The notes: a model not told the origin generated them from the letters alone. Shown: positions 7,063 to 15,332, numbered from the stretch's first letter. The stretch is DNA of 25,034 bases from an uncultured Faecalibacterium sp. (GCA_937915335.1 CALDLZ010000137.1:1-25034); one strand, 5' to 3'. Program-made: numbers and translations.

Positions 7063-8535
7063 TTATTTGCGCAGCAGCTTGCCCATGGCATTGCGGGGCA
7101 GGGGCTCGGCGCTGAACTCCACGGCGGTGATGCGCTTATACAGCGGCAGGGTACGGTTCAACTCGGTAACAAAGGCCCGGACAGCTTCCTGTTTGTCGGC
7201 GGTACAATAGACCACCGCGCCGATCTTTTTGCCCATTTCCTTTACCACGCACTCCTGCACCTCGGCACAGGCATTGAGCCGGGTTTCCAGCTCCTCGGGG
7301 CTCACGTTTTCACCGCTGCCCAGAATGATGAGGTTCTTTTTCCGGCCCACCATATAATAGTAGCCGTCCTCGTCCTCACGAGCCAGATCACCGGTATGGA
7401 GCCAACCGTCCGCATCTATGATCTCAGCGGTGGCCTCAGGATCCTTATAGTAGCCCAGCATGACACAGCCGCCCCGGATGCAGATCTCGCCGTTCTCATC
7501 CAGCTTGTACTCGCAGTGGCCGTCCGGTTTGCCCAGTGCCCGGATGTGGGGCTCTGCCTGGGCGTAGTTCACCAGACCATCCCCACAGGTCTCGGTCATG
7601 CCGTAGCACTGGGTGAGATACATTCCGCTCTCCACCAGGCGCAGCAGCATCTCACTGTCGAACATGGCAGAGCTGCCGCAGGGGTTCCACAGGCCGTTCA
7701 GCTTATCGGCACGGCCCCGCTTGACATCCTTGTAAATACGTTCCATCAGCACCGGGGCCACGGCGATGGAATCGCTGTGCATCAGCCCCATATCCCGGTA
7801 AAAATTCCGCGCGTCGCTGCAGAGGTTCAGGGCCCAGCCCTTGAAGGTCCAGGAAAACAGACAGATAAAGGTAGCCAGATGGAACAGGGGCAGGACGGCA
7901 AAGTTGCTCAGGACATCGTTTCTGTCCTCGGGCAGCTGCCGGTGCTTGAAGTCCAGCATGTGGTCGCCCATGGCAACGTGCATCTGCATGACAGTGAAGA
8001 AATTCCGCTCTGCCAGCATAACAGCCTTACTGCGGCCGGTGGTGCCGGAGGTGAACATCAGCACCATCAGGGCATCGGGGTCGATCTTCCGTTCCAGTTC
8101 ACCCGGGTCGGTATCCTTCCAGACATCCATGGGCCGCAAGCGCTCCCCATAGGCGGCCTCCAACTGGGCACGGCAGCCATAATCCACCCCATCATTCAGG
8201 ATGAGGGCGGGGTCGGCCAGCCCCAGCTCCCAGCTCAGTTCGTCCCAGGTCTTTTTCTGGTTCACCGTCACCAGCACAGCACCGGCCATCACAGCGCCAA
8301 AGGTGTTCACGCCGTACTCGTAACAGTTCTTGCTGAGCAGCGCCACCCGCTTCCCCTCGATATCAGGGATATTCCGGGCAAACCAGGCAGCAGCACGGCG
8401 GATATCCCGTGCGTACTGGGCGTAAGTCTTTTCCCGCACAGTGCCGGTGGCATCCTCCACCCAGCGGAAGGCCACCCGCCGAGGAAATTTCTTCTCCATC
8501 GTTCGGGTGACGAGATCATAGACGTTGTTTACCAT
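7063..8535 (-). CDS. adenylate-forming ligase A1 (acyl-CoA/acyl-ACP synthetase-like)
   Basis: 490 aa, complete ANL-superfamily enzyme: activates a carboxylic acid as acyl-AMP, then hands it to a thiol (CoA or carrier protein). The P-loop TSGTTGRSK is at 162-170, PLFHLATF follows, then CYGMTETCG, GWLHTGDLA, the hinge GRKKNLIILGSGENVSPEE, and the C-terminal catalytic lysine K486 in PRNAMGKLLRK. No signal peptide or membrane anchor. The ATG at 8535 has AAGGAG 6 nt upstream. It lies 35 nt downstream of its paralogue A2, clearly a tandem duplication. Substrate unknown; the adjacent carrier protein makes acyl-ACP formation likely, by inference. Confidence 0.85.
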   Translation of the reverse strand: MVNNVYDLVTRTMEKKFPRRVAFRWVEDATGTVREKTYAQYARDIRRAAAWFARNIPDIEGKRVALLSKNCYEYGVNTFGAVMAGAVLVTVNQKKTWDELSWELGLADPALILNDGVDYGCRAQLEAAYGERLRPMDVWKDTDPGELERKIDPDALMVLMFTSGTTGRSKAVMLAERNFFTVMQMHVAMGDHMLDFKHRQLPEDRNDVLSNFAVLPLFHLATFICLFSWTFKGWALNLCSDARNFYRDMGLMHSDSIAVAPVLMERIYKDVKRGRADKLNGLWNPCGSSAMFDSEMLLRLVESGMYLTQCYGMTETCGDGLVNYAQAEPHIRALGKPDGHCEYKLDENGEICIRGGCVMLGYYKDPEATAEIIDADGWLHTGDLAREDEDGYYYMVGRKKNLIILGSGENVSPEELETRLNACAEVQECVVKEMGKKIGAVVYCTADKQEAVRAFVTELNRTLPLYKRITAVEFSAEPLPRNAMGKLLRK

Positions 8536-8570
8536 GCTCTGCTCCTTTTTCTGTCCGGTCATATTCTGTT

Positions 8571-10079
8571 TTACTTGCGCAGCAGCTTGCCCAGGGCGTT
8601 GCGGGGCAGGGGCTGCTTGCTGCATTCCACCACAGAGACGCGCTTATACATGGGCAGGGTGCGGTTCAGCTCGGTGACGAAGTCCTTGACCTGCTGCTGC
8701 TTGTCATCGTCACAACAGACAATGGTGCCGATCTTCTTGCCCATCTCCTTGACGATGCACTCCTTGATGGCATCGCACTTGCCCAGCAGCTTTTCCAGCT
8801 CCTCAGGGCTCACGTTCTCGCCGCTGTCCAGAATGATGAGGTTCTTCTTGCGGCCGGTCATATAGAAATAGCCCTCATCGTCCACACGGGCCAGGTCGCC
8901 GCTGTGGAGCCAGCCGTCTTTGTCGATGGTCTCGGCGGTGGCCTCGGGGTCCTTATAGTAGCCCAGCATGACACAGTCGCCGCGGACGCAGATCTCGCCG
9001 GTCTCGTCCACCTTGACCTCGCAGAAGCCATCCGGCTTGCCCAGAGCGCGCAGATGGTCGCCATCCTGAGCCACATTCAGCAGGCCGTAACCGGCCAGCT
9101 CGGTCATGGAGTAGCACTGGTTGATGTAGACACCATGCTCCACCAGATAGCTCAGGATGGAGGGGTCGAGGATGGCGGAGCTGCAGCTCAGGTTCCACAG
9201 GCCGTTCAGACGGTCGGCGTGGCCGCGCTTGATCTCGTTGTAGATCATCTCCACCAGCACCGGCGGGGTGGACATGGCATCGCTGTGCATCAGGCTCATA
9301 TCCCGGCGCAGGTCGCGGGCATCACAGCAGAGGTTCAGACTCCAGCCCTGGATGCCGTAGACAAAGTAACAGATGAAACCGGCCAGATGGAACATGGGCA
9401 CCAGCGTGAAGTGGCTGACGACCCGATCGAGATACCGGGGGGCCAGTTTCTCCTCAATCTCGGGGATGACCTTCTGGCCGTTGATATACATCTGGCTGGC
9501 GCCGAAATAGTTTTTCTCGCTCAGCATGACACCCTTACTGCGGCCGGTGGTGCCGGAGGTGAACATCAGCATCAGCAGCCCCTCGTGGTCAATGCGGTTG
9601 GACAGCTCGGCGGGGGCGGCATCCTTCCAGACATCCATGGGGCGGAGCTTGCCGCCGTAAGCGGCCTCCAGCTGGGCGCGGTAGCCGTAGTCGATGCCGT
9701 CATTCAGGATGAGGTCGGGCTCGGTCAGGCCCAGCTCGTATTCCAGCTCGGCCCAGGTCTTGCCCTGGTTCAGGGTAACAATGACAGCCCCCGCCATCAT
9801 GGTGCCAAACACCACGACACCGTACTCATAGTTGGTGCGGCTGAGGATGACGACCTTCTTGCCCTTGGGGTTTCCCAGCTCCTGCTGCAGATAGCCGGTC
9901 ATTTTGCGGATGTCCTGCACATACTGAGCGTAAGTTTTTTCCACAACGGTATCCTTGCCCTCCACATAGCGGAAAGCCACACGGTCGGCATATTTATCCT
10001 GCATCGCAGAGATCATATCAAAAACGGTCATCGGCATCTTTGCCGCAGTCACTACCTCATAGCAAGCCTTGTTTGCCAT
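8571..10079 (-). CDS. adenylate-forming ligase A2 (acyl-CoA/acyl-ACP synthetase-like)
   Basis: 502 aa, first gene of the cluster and paralogue of A1; by eye well over half the residues are identical. The P-loop TSGTTGRSK is at 174-182, then PMFHLAGF, CYSMTELAG, GWLHSGDLA, GRKKNLIILDSGENVSPEE and the C-terminal PRNALGKLLRK with K498. The substrate-pocket segments differ from A1 (FHLAGFICYF against FHLATFICLF; SMTELAGYG against GMTETCGDG; NLSCSSA against NPCGSSA), so the two probably take different acids or have different roles. The ATG at 10079 has AAGGAG 9 nt upstream. Its promoter carries two dyad elements, so the cluster appears regulated. Confidence 0.85.
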   Translation of the reverse strand: MANKACYEVVTAAKMPMTVFDMISAMQDKYADRVAFRYVEGKDTVVEKTYAQYVQDIRKMTGYLQQELGNPKGKKVVILSRTNYEYGVVVFGTMMAGAVIVTLNQGKTWAELEYELGLTEPDLILNDGIDYGYRAQLEAAYGGKLRPMDVWKDAAPAELSNRIDHEGLLMLMFTSGTTGRSKGVMLSEKNYFGASQMYINGQKVIPEIEEKLAPRYLDRVVSHFTLVPMFHLAGFICYFVYGIQGWSLNLCCDARDLRRDMSLMHSDAMSTPPVLVEMIYNEIKRGHADRLNGLWNLSCSSAILDPSILSYLVEHGVYINQCYSMTELAGYGLLNVAQDGDHLRALGKPDGFCEVKVDETGEICVRGDCVMLGYYKDPEATAETIDKDGWLHSGDLARVDDEGYFYMTGRKKNLIILDSGENVSPEELEKLLGKCDAIKECIVKEMGKKIGTIVCCDDDKQQQVKDFVTELNRTLPMYKRVSVVECSKQPLPRNALGKLLRK

Positions 10080-10150
10080 TATTCTACACTCCTTGTTCAT
10101 TTTTGTCAAAATAATCCCATCTGTTTCTATCCAGTGGAAGCTTCTGGGCA

Positions 10151-10163
10151 CTCTAGCCTAGAG
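10151..10163. promoter_or_regulatory. palindrome at ligase transcription start
   Basis: CTCTAG-C-CTAGAG, a perfect 13-bp palindrome with one central base. It overlaps the edge of the -10 box and the expected start of leftward transcription of ligase A2, a classic repressor-site position. Confidence 0.45.
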
Positions 10164-10190
10164 TATACCGCATCGCAAAGCTGAAAGCAA
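10162..10190 (-). promoter_or_regulatory. ligase A2-A1 promoter
   Basis: Read leftward: TTGCTT (10190-10185), 17 bp spacer, TATACT (10167-10162). The -35 box lies inside the left arm of a 48-bp dyad, and a small palindrome covers the start site. Confidence 0.75.
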
Positions 10191-10229
10191 GATTTAATTG
10201 CGCAAATATGCAACTTAAACTTGCTTTCA
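10182..10229. promoter_or_regulatory. 48-bp imperfect dyad, candidate operator
   Basis: Arms 10182-10201 and 10210-10229 match at 17 of 20 positions when one is reverse-complemented, with an 8-nt centre; the outer 10 bp (TGAAAGCAAG/CTTGCTTTCA) are perfect. It covers the ligase -35 box and extends into the region shared with the divergent acyltransferase promoter. No T-tract, so a terminator is unlikely. Confidence 0.55.
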
Positions 10230-10332
10230 ATCTGTGCAGCCAGATGTAAATCCTGCCTTTTGTTGCGGGCGGGCCGTGAGTGTGGTACACTTTTTTCTGG
10301 CATCCACCCCTGCCCTACCCCCAAGCGTTTGA

Positions 10333-10361
10333 TTGACAGCAACGGGAAAAAGCATTATACT
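10333..10361 (+). promoter_or_regulatory. promoter of acyltransferase-glycosyltransferase operon
   Basis: TTGACA (10333-10338), 17 bp spacer, TATACT (10356-10361), followed by an AT-rich stretch. The leader of about 87 nt contains a GC hairpin CACCCC/GGGGTG (10417-10422 with 10429-10434) just before the Shine-Dalgarno. Confidence 0.85.
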
Positions 10362-10454
10362 TATTATAAATATCTCTATTTTTCAACAGTATGCGCCAGA
10401 AATCCGGCAAAACTGCCACCCCGGGCGGGGGGTGCGGCGCAAAGGAGGACCTTT

Positions 10455-11618
10455 ATGGAGGGAACCAAACGCCGCACCGCAAATTCGCTGGGCATGTTCG
10501 ACCTGCTCAAGGGCATCGGAATGCTGACCATCGTTTTTGCTCACACCGGCGAGTTATACCCGATGGGCGATGCCAGCAGCATCAACCCGCTCACTTTTTT
10601 TATGTTTGCCTATCGCGAGGCGTTGATGGCTGCGTTCTACATTGCCAGCGGCTACGGCTTCCGCAAGCGCTCCATCGGCAAGTGCATCGACCAGCAGTGC
10701 AAGACGCTGCTCAAACCTTACATCTATACCGGCATCGCCACCACGGTGTTCCATTTTATTGTCCACTACACCATGTTCGGCAATCTGCACAACGCCACCT
10801 ATGAGACTTACAAGGTTCTGGGCGGCTTCGCACTGGGCCTGCCCCACACGGCCACCTATTTCGGTCAGTTATTTTTTTCCTGCGGCCCCATGTGGTATCT
10901 TCTTTCCCTGATGATCGCATGGATCCTGCTGGATATCATCCTGAACATCTTCCCGGAGCAGTACATAAACTGGGCGGTGCTGGGCACCATGCTGTTAGGC
11001 TGGGGCATCTGCATCACCTGGGAGACCCCCTTCTGCATCGGACAGGGTATGGTAACGGTGCCCGCCCTCTATGTGGGCTACCTTGCAAAGAAGCACAAGA
11101 TCTTCGAGAAGCCCCTTTCGCCCCGCCTGCGCCGGGGCATGATCCTCTCCGCGCTGGCCGTGGCGGTACTGGTGCTGCTCACCCAGAGCACCGACTGCGT
11201 CTCCATGGCCGAGTGGACCTTTGGCCCCGTGAGCATCCTGCTGGATGCCGTGACGGGTCTGGGCATCCTTTCCATCGTTATCTGGTTCCAGCGCAGGGTG
11301 GATAATATCGTCATCCATGCCGTCCAGGCGATTGGCCGCCGTTCGCTGTTCATCTTCTGCGTCCACACCGTGGAGCTGACAGCCATTCCCTGGTATCTGA
11401 TGCCCCAGAAATTTGCAGCCCACCCGGTGCTGGGCATGGTGCTGCAGTTCACCCTTTCTCTGGGTTCCACCCTGCTCATCTGCGAGCTGCTGGTACGCCG
11501 CCGGGATCTGAGATTCTGGCTCACCTCCCGCCGGGAAAAGCAGGCCAAAGCAGCGCCCCGCCGCCGTTTTGCCCGGCATCCCGAGCCGGAGGCACGGCAT
11601 TATGCGGCCAAGCATTGA
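10455..11618 (+). CDS. membrane acyltransferase, acyltransferase-3 family
   Basis: 387 aa, about ten hydrophobic helices. The start FDLLKGIGMLTIVFAHTGEL carries the conserved helix-1 His of the acyltransferase-3 (OafA/WecH-type) family, which O-acylates sugars or lipid-linked glycans at the membrane. Further family features are the Arg/Lys-rich loop RKRSIGKC, GPMWYLLSLMIAWILLD, and a C-terminal membrane segment (SLFIFCVHTVELT) followed by a basic cytoplasmic tail. The ATG at 10455 has AAAGGAGG 6 nt upstream. It heads an operon with a glycosyltransferase pair and is divergent from the ligase cluster, consistent with modification of a surface glycan. The acyl donor is unknown. Confidence 0.8.
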   Translation: MEGTKRRTANSLGMFDLLKGIGMLTIVFAHTGELYPMGDASSINPLTFFMFAYREALMAAFYIASGYGFRKRSIGKCIDQQCKTLLKPYIYTGIATTVFHFIVHYTMFGNLHNATYETYKVLGGFALGLPHTATYFGQLFFSCGPMWYLLSLMIAWILLDIILNIFPEQYINWAVLGTMLLGWGICITWETPFCIGQGMVTVPALYVGYLAKKHKIFEKPLSPRLRRGMILSALAVAVLVLLTQSTDCVSMAEWTFGPVSILLDAVTGLGILSIVIWFQRRVDNIVIHAVQAIGRRSLFIFCVHTVELTAIPWYLMPQKFAAHPVLGMVLQFTLSLGSTLLICELLVRRRDLRFWLTSRREKQAKAAPRRRFARHPEPEARHYAAKH

Positions 11619-11677
11619 TTTTATGCGGAGGGCTTTCCCCCCGCTGAAGTGAAATAAGAAATGAGGAGAATCTGGTT

Positions 11678-12505
11678 ATGAACAACGCAGCTCCTGAAAG
11701 CACTGCGGCTCTGCAGGACAAGATCATTGAGCTGGAACGGCAGCTCAAGCTCTCGGATGAGGGAAACTCCCGCCTGGCAGAGCGCTGTCTTGCTCTGGAA
11801 AAAGAGGTGCAATCCTACCTTGCGGCCCATCCCCAGCGCGAAATGCACACCGACTCGCCTACCCTGCTGCAGCCCCTGCTCTATTATGATGCAGGCTTCG
11901 GCTTTTCGGAAAAGGACACCCTGACCGCCCCCGACTGCGTGACGGATGAGTTGACCGGTTCTGTGACCGCCACCTTTGAGCTGCCCGTGACCGCACAGGG
12001 CCTGCGGTTCGACCCGGGCGAGCTGCCCTGCTGCGTGACCAAGCTGATTTTTTCCGATGATCGGATTGTCTGGCACCCGGCCAATGGCCTGAATTTACAG
12101 GGTGATACTACCCTGTTCCTGGGCGATGACCCCAACTACCGGCTGGATGGTCTGAATCAGTACCCCGCCGGAATGAAGCTGGTGGTGAGCTACTGCTACT
12201 TCCCGCTGGAGGCCCTGACCGACGAGCCGCTGTTCTGCGCCGTGCTGGAAAGTGTCCAGCTGCTGCAAAAGAACAAGGACAGCGAAAAGCACCATATCTC
12301 GGAGCTGGAACAGGCTGTGGCCGACAAGCAGCAGGCATTGGCTGCCCTGCAGCAGGAGATCACACAGCTGCACCAGAAAAACGCCGCCCTGCAGGCCAAG
12401 AGTGATGCCTACGAGACCTCGCTGGAAGGCGTGCTGGCCAGCAGCAGCTGGAAGCTCACGGCTCCCATCCGCCGCCTGCTGGACCTGTTCCGCCGCGGCA
12501 ACTGA
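11678..12505 (+). CDS. coiled-coil glycosyltransferase-associated protein
   Basis: 275 aa, no membrane segment. Heptad-rich helices at about residues 8-50 and 205-255 flank a central beta-type region (YYDAGFGFSEKDTLTAP, GLRFDPGELPCCVTKL). The protein ends in SSWKLTAPIRRLLDLFRR, a tail motif I recognise from C-termini of multidomain bacterial glycosyltransferases (rhamnan and O-antigen type). Here the pieces seem to stand without a catalytic domain. The ATG at 11678 has GAGGAG about 9 nt upstream. It lies 59 nt after the acyltransferase and 13 nt before the glycosyltransferase, so it probably acts with them, perhaps as a scaffold. Function not established. Confidence 0.6.
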   Translation: MNNAAPESTAALQDKIIELERQLKLSDEGNSRLAERCLALEKEVQSYLAAHPQREMHTDSPTLLQPLLYYDAGFGFSEKDTLTAPDCVTDELTGSVTATFELPVTAQGLRFDPGELPCCVTKLIFSDDRIVWHPANGLNLQGDTTLFLGDDPNYRLDGLNQYPAGMKLVVSYCYFPLEALTDEPLFCAVLESVQLLQKNKDSEKHHISELEQAVADKQQALAALQQEITQLHQKNAALQAKSDAYETSLEGVLASSSWKLTAPIRRLLDLFRRGN

Positions 12506-12518
12506 CAGGGGGACCGCC

Positions 12519-14120
12519 ATGTATAATCGTTACAGTGTCCTGCAGCAGAAGCAGCTTGCCGCGCAGGAATATCACAACACCCAGAGCACCTATCTGCTGG
12601 TCTACGCCCCCAACCGCAGCACCGCCCTGCAGGCCACATTGGCCGATCAGCTCCACCGCAAGTTCCGGTTTGTGACCCGGCTGGATGGCGAGCTGACCAG
12701 CAGCGTGGATGGTGTGCTGCTGGTAGCCGAGGATGTGGAGTGCATGACCACCGCCCTGATGTGCTTTGCCCGCGCGCTGCAGGCCGGGGCCGACTATGCG
12801 GTCTGCAACGCCGTGTTCGGCTTCAACGGGGCAACGGCCTTGTACCAGAGCAATGCCCACCTGGCCGAGAGCCGCTGTGCACTGGTCAGCCGCGCCCTGC
12901 TGGAGCGCTGCCGTGCCGCAGCCCATGATCCAGAAAACGTCACCGAGCTGTTGATTTTGGCCGCACAGCTCTGCGAAAAGCCTGTCCGCATTCCGCAGGC
13001 CCTGCTCCACTACGAGCGCGGCATCTGCGCCGAGGATGCGTTCTCTGCCCACAGCAAGCGGGCGTTCATTATGAGCCATGTGCTGGATATGACCGGCGCC
13101 CCCATCGTACTGGTGAGTGCCGTGCCGGTGCTGCGCAGCATGGGCTACGAGGTGGTCGTGCTGGGCCCCAGTGAGGGTGGCTCATTGCAGTTGTTCCTCG
13201 ATGCCGGTGCCGCCGTGGTCACCCGCTCAGCCTGCCGCAACGCCTCCGATGTGTGGGGGCTGGCGTTCTGCGCCGATTTCGTCATTGCCAACACCGTGGT
13301 CATGGCCCGGGCGGTGCGCGCCCTCAGCGGCACCGAAGTACCCACCCTGTGGTGGCTCCACGATGCCTTTGCAGGCTACCCCCACATCGCCCACCAGATC
13401 CCCACGGAGCTGAGCGAAAACGTAAAGGTCTACTCGGTGGGCTACCACGCCGCCAACGCCATGCATGCTGTCCGGCCCAACTTTGAGATCCGGCAGCTGG
13501 TCTATGGTCTGCCCGACTATGCGGCAGAAAACTTTGTCCGCACCGATCTGGGCTATAACTGCGGCCGCCCGTTGTTCGCCACCGTCGGCTCCTTCGAGCG
13601 CCGCAAGGGACACGACATCTTCTGTAAGGCCATCCGGCTGCTGCCGCCCGAGCTGCGGGAAAAGGCATCCTTCCTCTTTGTGGGACAGGCTTCCGACAAA
13701 GAAATGATGGATTCCGTCCGTGCGCTGACGGCGGATTATCCAGAGAATGTGTTCTACTGCAAGCGGCTCACCCGTGACGAGATCAAGAGCCTGATGGAGC
13801 AGTGCAGCTGCCTGGTCTGCGCGTCCCGTGATGACCCCATGCCCACCTTCGTCACCGAGGGCCTGATCTTCGGCAAGCCTTCCATCGTGTCGGAGCATAC
13901 CGGCACTGCCGGGCTCATCACCGAGGGCGTGGATGGCTTTGTTTACCACGATGATGACCCCCAGCAGTTGGCTGACCTGCTGGCCCGCGCCATCGAAAAC
14001 CCGGAAAAGCTCGCTTCTATGCGGACTGATTGCCGTAAAATGTACGAAAAGTATTATTCCAAGGGAGCCTTTGAGGAAACGCTCAAGGCTGCTGTGGAAG
14101 ATCTAACAGCGAAAAAGTAA
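12519..14120 (+). CDS. two-part glycosyltransferase: degenerate GT-A-like region plus GT4
   Basis: 533 aa, cytoplasmic. Residues about 180-530 form a GT-B glycosyltransferase of GT4 type: the acceptor half begins SHVLDMTGAPIVLVSAVPVL, and the donor half contains ATVGSFERRKGHDIFCKA, LFVGQASDKE, and the EX7E-like segment VTEGLIFGKPSIVSEHTGTAGL. Residues 1-175 (DGVLLVAEDVE; ELLILAAQLCEKPVRIPQAL) look like an eroded GT2 domain with its usual C-terminal 'HIPxVLYH' element but no clear DxD. The ATG at 12519 has AGGGGG 6 nt upstream. Last gene of the operon, closed by a terminator. Likely extends a surface polysaccharide; the sugar is unknown. Confidence 0.8.
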   Translation: MYNRYSVLQQKQLAAQEYHNTQSTYLLVYAPNRSTALQATLADQLHRKFRFVTRLDGELTSSVDGVLLVAEDVECMTTALMCFARALQAGADYAVCNAVFGFNGATALYQSNAHLAESRCALVSRALLERCRAAAHDPENVTELLILAAQLCEKPVRIPQALLHYERGICAEDAFSAHSKRAFIMSHVLDMTGAPIVLVSAVPVLRSMGYEVVVLGPSEGGSLQLFLDAGAAVVTRSACRNASDVWGLAFCADFVIANTVVMARAVRALSGTEVPTLWWLHDAFAGYPHIAHQIPTELSENVKVYSVGYHAANAMHAVRPNFEIRQLVYGLPDYAAENFVRTDLGYNCGRPLFATVGSFERRKGHDIFCKAIRLLPPELREKASFLFVGQASDKEMMDSVRALTADYPENVFYCKRLTRDEIKSLMEQCSCLVCASRDDPMPTFVTEGLIFGKPSIVSEHTGTAGLITEGVDGFVYHDDDPQQLADLLARAIENPEKLASMRTDCRKMYEKYYSKGAFEETLKAAVEDLTAKK

Positions 14121-14141
14121 ATACCGCGTTTCAGCACACTC

Positions 14142-14204
14142 ATCCTTTGTCCAACCTCTCCGTCAAGCGAATGTGAGACCGAGCGGTTGGACAAAGGATT
14201 TTTT
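14142..14204 (+). terminator. terminator of glycosyltransferase operon
   Basis: A perfect 15-bp stem (ATCCTTTGTCCAACC 14142-14156 with 14185-14199) with a 28-nt loop, followed by TTTTTT. Strong intrinsic terminator. Confidence 0.85.
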
Positions 14205-14266
14205 ATCATATCCTACAAAGTGACGGGAAAAATTTTGTTCCAGTTCACAAAAACGGGCTCCTGCTG

Positions 14267-14275
14267 TGTTATACT
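14267..14275 (+). promoter_or_regulatory. extended -10 promoter of flippase-like gene
   Basis: TGtTATACT (14267-14275). The best -35 candidate, TTCACA at 14244-14249, is 20 bp away, so recognition would rest on the extended -10. Start near 14282, about 25 nt before the ATG. Confidence 0.5.
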
Positions 14276-14306
14276 GCAAATAACATCCAGAAAGGAGCCC
14301 TTCGCA

Positions 14307-15332
14307 ATGAAACAGTCCAACGCCCCCCAGCAGCCCTCCCGCAAAAAGGCGGTCATTTCCCTGTTGGTGCTGCTGGCGCTGACCTGCGTTGTTATCTTTA
14401 TTTTCAGCAGCCACTGGGCCGAGATCTCTGCCGCACTGGCGCAGCTGACCGTCTGGCAGGTGCTGCTGGTACTGGCTATCGGCCTGACTTACCCGCTGTT
14501 GGAAGGTGCCATCTGCTGGCTCATCATGCGCAGCCGCCTGTCCAGCTTTACCCTGCGGGATGGCTTTGATGCCTCTTTTGTAGGTACTTTTGGCAATGTG
14601 GTCTGTCTGGGTGCCGGAGCTGTGCCCATGGAGTCCGTCTATCTTCTCCACTGCGGCCTGCCGCTGGGCCCCGGCGTTGGCCTGATGACCCTGCAGTATG
14701 TGTTTCATAAGACCACTGTTCTGCTCTATGCCACCGTGATGCTTCTGCTGCAGCACCACTGGCTCGCCGCCAACACCAGCGGCGTGATGTCCTACCTGCC
14801 AGCCGCCTACTGTGTGGTTGCGCTGGTCATCGTGGGGCTGGTGCTGCTCTGCGTCTCGCCGCTGGTGCAGCGGCTGGCCCGCTGGGCGATGGGCTATCTG
14901 CCCAAAACCGAAAAGTGGCAGACCCGCCGGGAAAAGTGGCTGGAGCAGCTGGACACCCTGAGCGAAGAAAGCCGCCACCTGCTGACGGACAAGGGGCTCT
15001 GCGTTCGTATTTTTGCGTTACAGGCCTTCAAGCTTTTCCTGATGTTTACCCTGCCGTGGTTCTGCATCCGGTTCATGGGGCTTTCCTGCGGGCTGGATTT
15101 CTGGCAGGTGCAGCTGCTCACCAGCCTGATGCTCTTTCTCTCCAACGCCATCCCCAATGTGGCGGGCATGGGCTCCATCGAAACGTCTTTTCTTCTGGTG
15201 TTCAGCGGCTTTATGACCAGCGGCGAGGCCATGAGCACCCTGATGCTTTTCCGCATCGCCAGCTACTATTTTGTGTTCGCCGCCAGCGCCGTGGGAACCT
15301 TCGTGGCAGAAAAGCGACTGGAGAACGGTTGA
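14307..15332 (+). CDS. MprF-type flippase-like integral membrane protein
   Basis: 341 aa, about eight hydrophobic helices. It matches the lysylphosphatidylglycerol-synthase transmembrane (UPF0104/AglD-like) family: SFVGTFGNVVCLGAGAVPME is the family's 'G..N...P' region, and SNAIPNVAGMGSIETSFLL matches the late 'P-x-x-G-G-x-G-x-x-E' motif. There is no aminoacyl-transferase domain, so this is the flippase-like part alone; such stand-alone proteins are often next to glycosyltransferases and are thought to handle lipid-linked substrates. The ATG at 14307 has AAAGGAG 9 nt upstream. It has its own promoter, after the terminator of the glycosyltransferase operon. Confidence 0.8.
   Translation: MKQSNAPQQPSRKKAVISLLVLLALTCVVIFIFSSHWAEISAALAQLTVWQVLLVLAIGLTYPLLEGAICWLIMRSRLSSFTLRDGFDASFVGTFGNVVCLGAGAVPMESVYLLHCGLPLGPGVGLMTLQYVFHKTTVLLYATVMLLLQHHWLAANTSGVMSYLPAAYCVVALVIVGLVLLCVSPLVQRLARWAMGYLPKTEKWQTRREKWLEQLDTLSEESRHLLTDKGLCVRIFALQAFKLFLMFTLPWFCIRFMGLSCGLDFWQVQLLTSLMLFLSNAIPNVAGMGSIETSFLLVFSGFMTSGEAMSTLMLFRIASYYFVFAASAVGTFVAEKRLENG

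Noticed and set aside
7063..10079. Reading the two ligases as DltA (D-alanine ligase) copies
   Set aside because: The carrier and ligase pairing is similar, but no DltB or DltD homologue is present, and the ligase motifs look like general acyl or aryl acid ligases.
8904..10184. Long plus-strand open frame opposite ligase A2
   Set aside because: Same cause: the complement of a GC-biased coding gene. It is low in complexity and has no family resemblance.
10260..10292. Second plus-strand promoter TTGCGG-17-TACACT before the acyltransferase
   Set aside because: Both boxes are poor, and a near-consensus promoter lies at 10333-10361.
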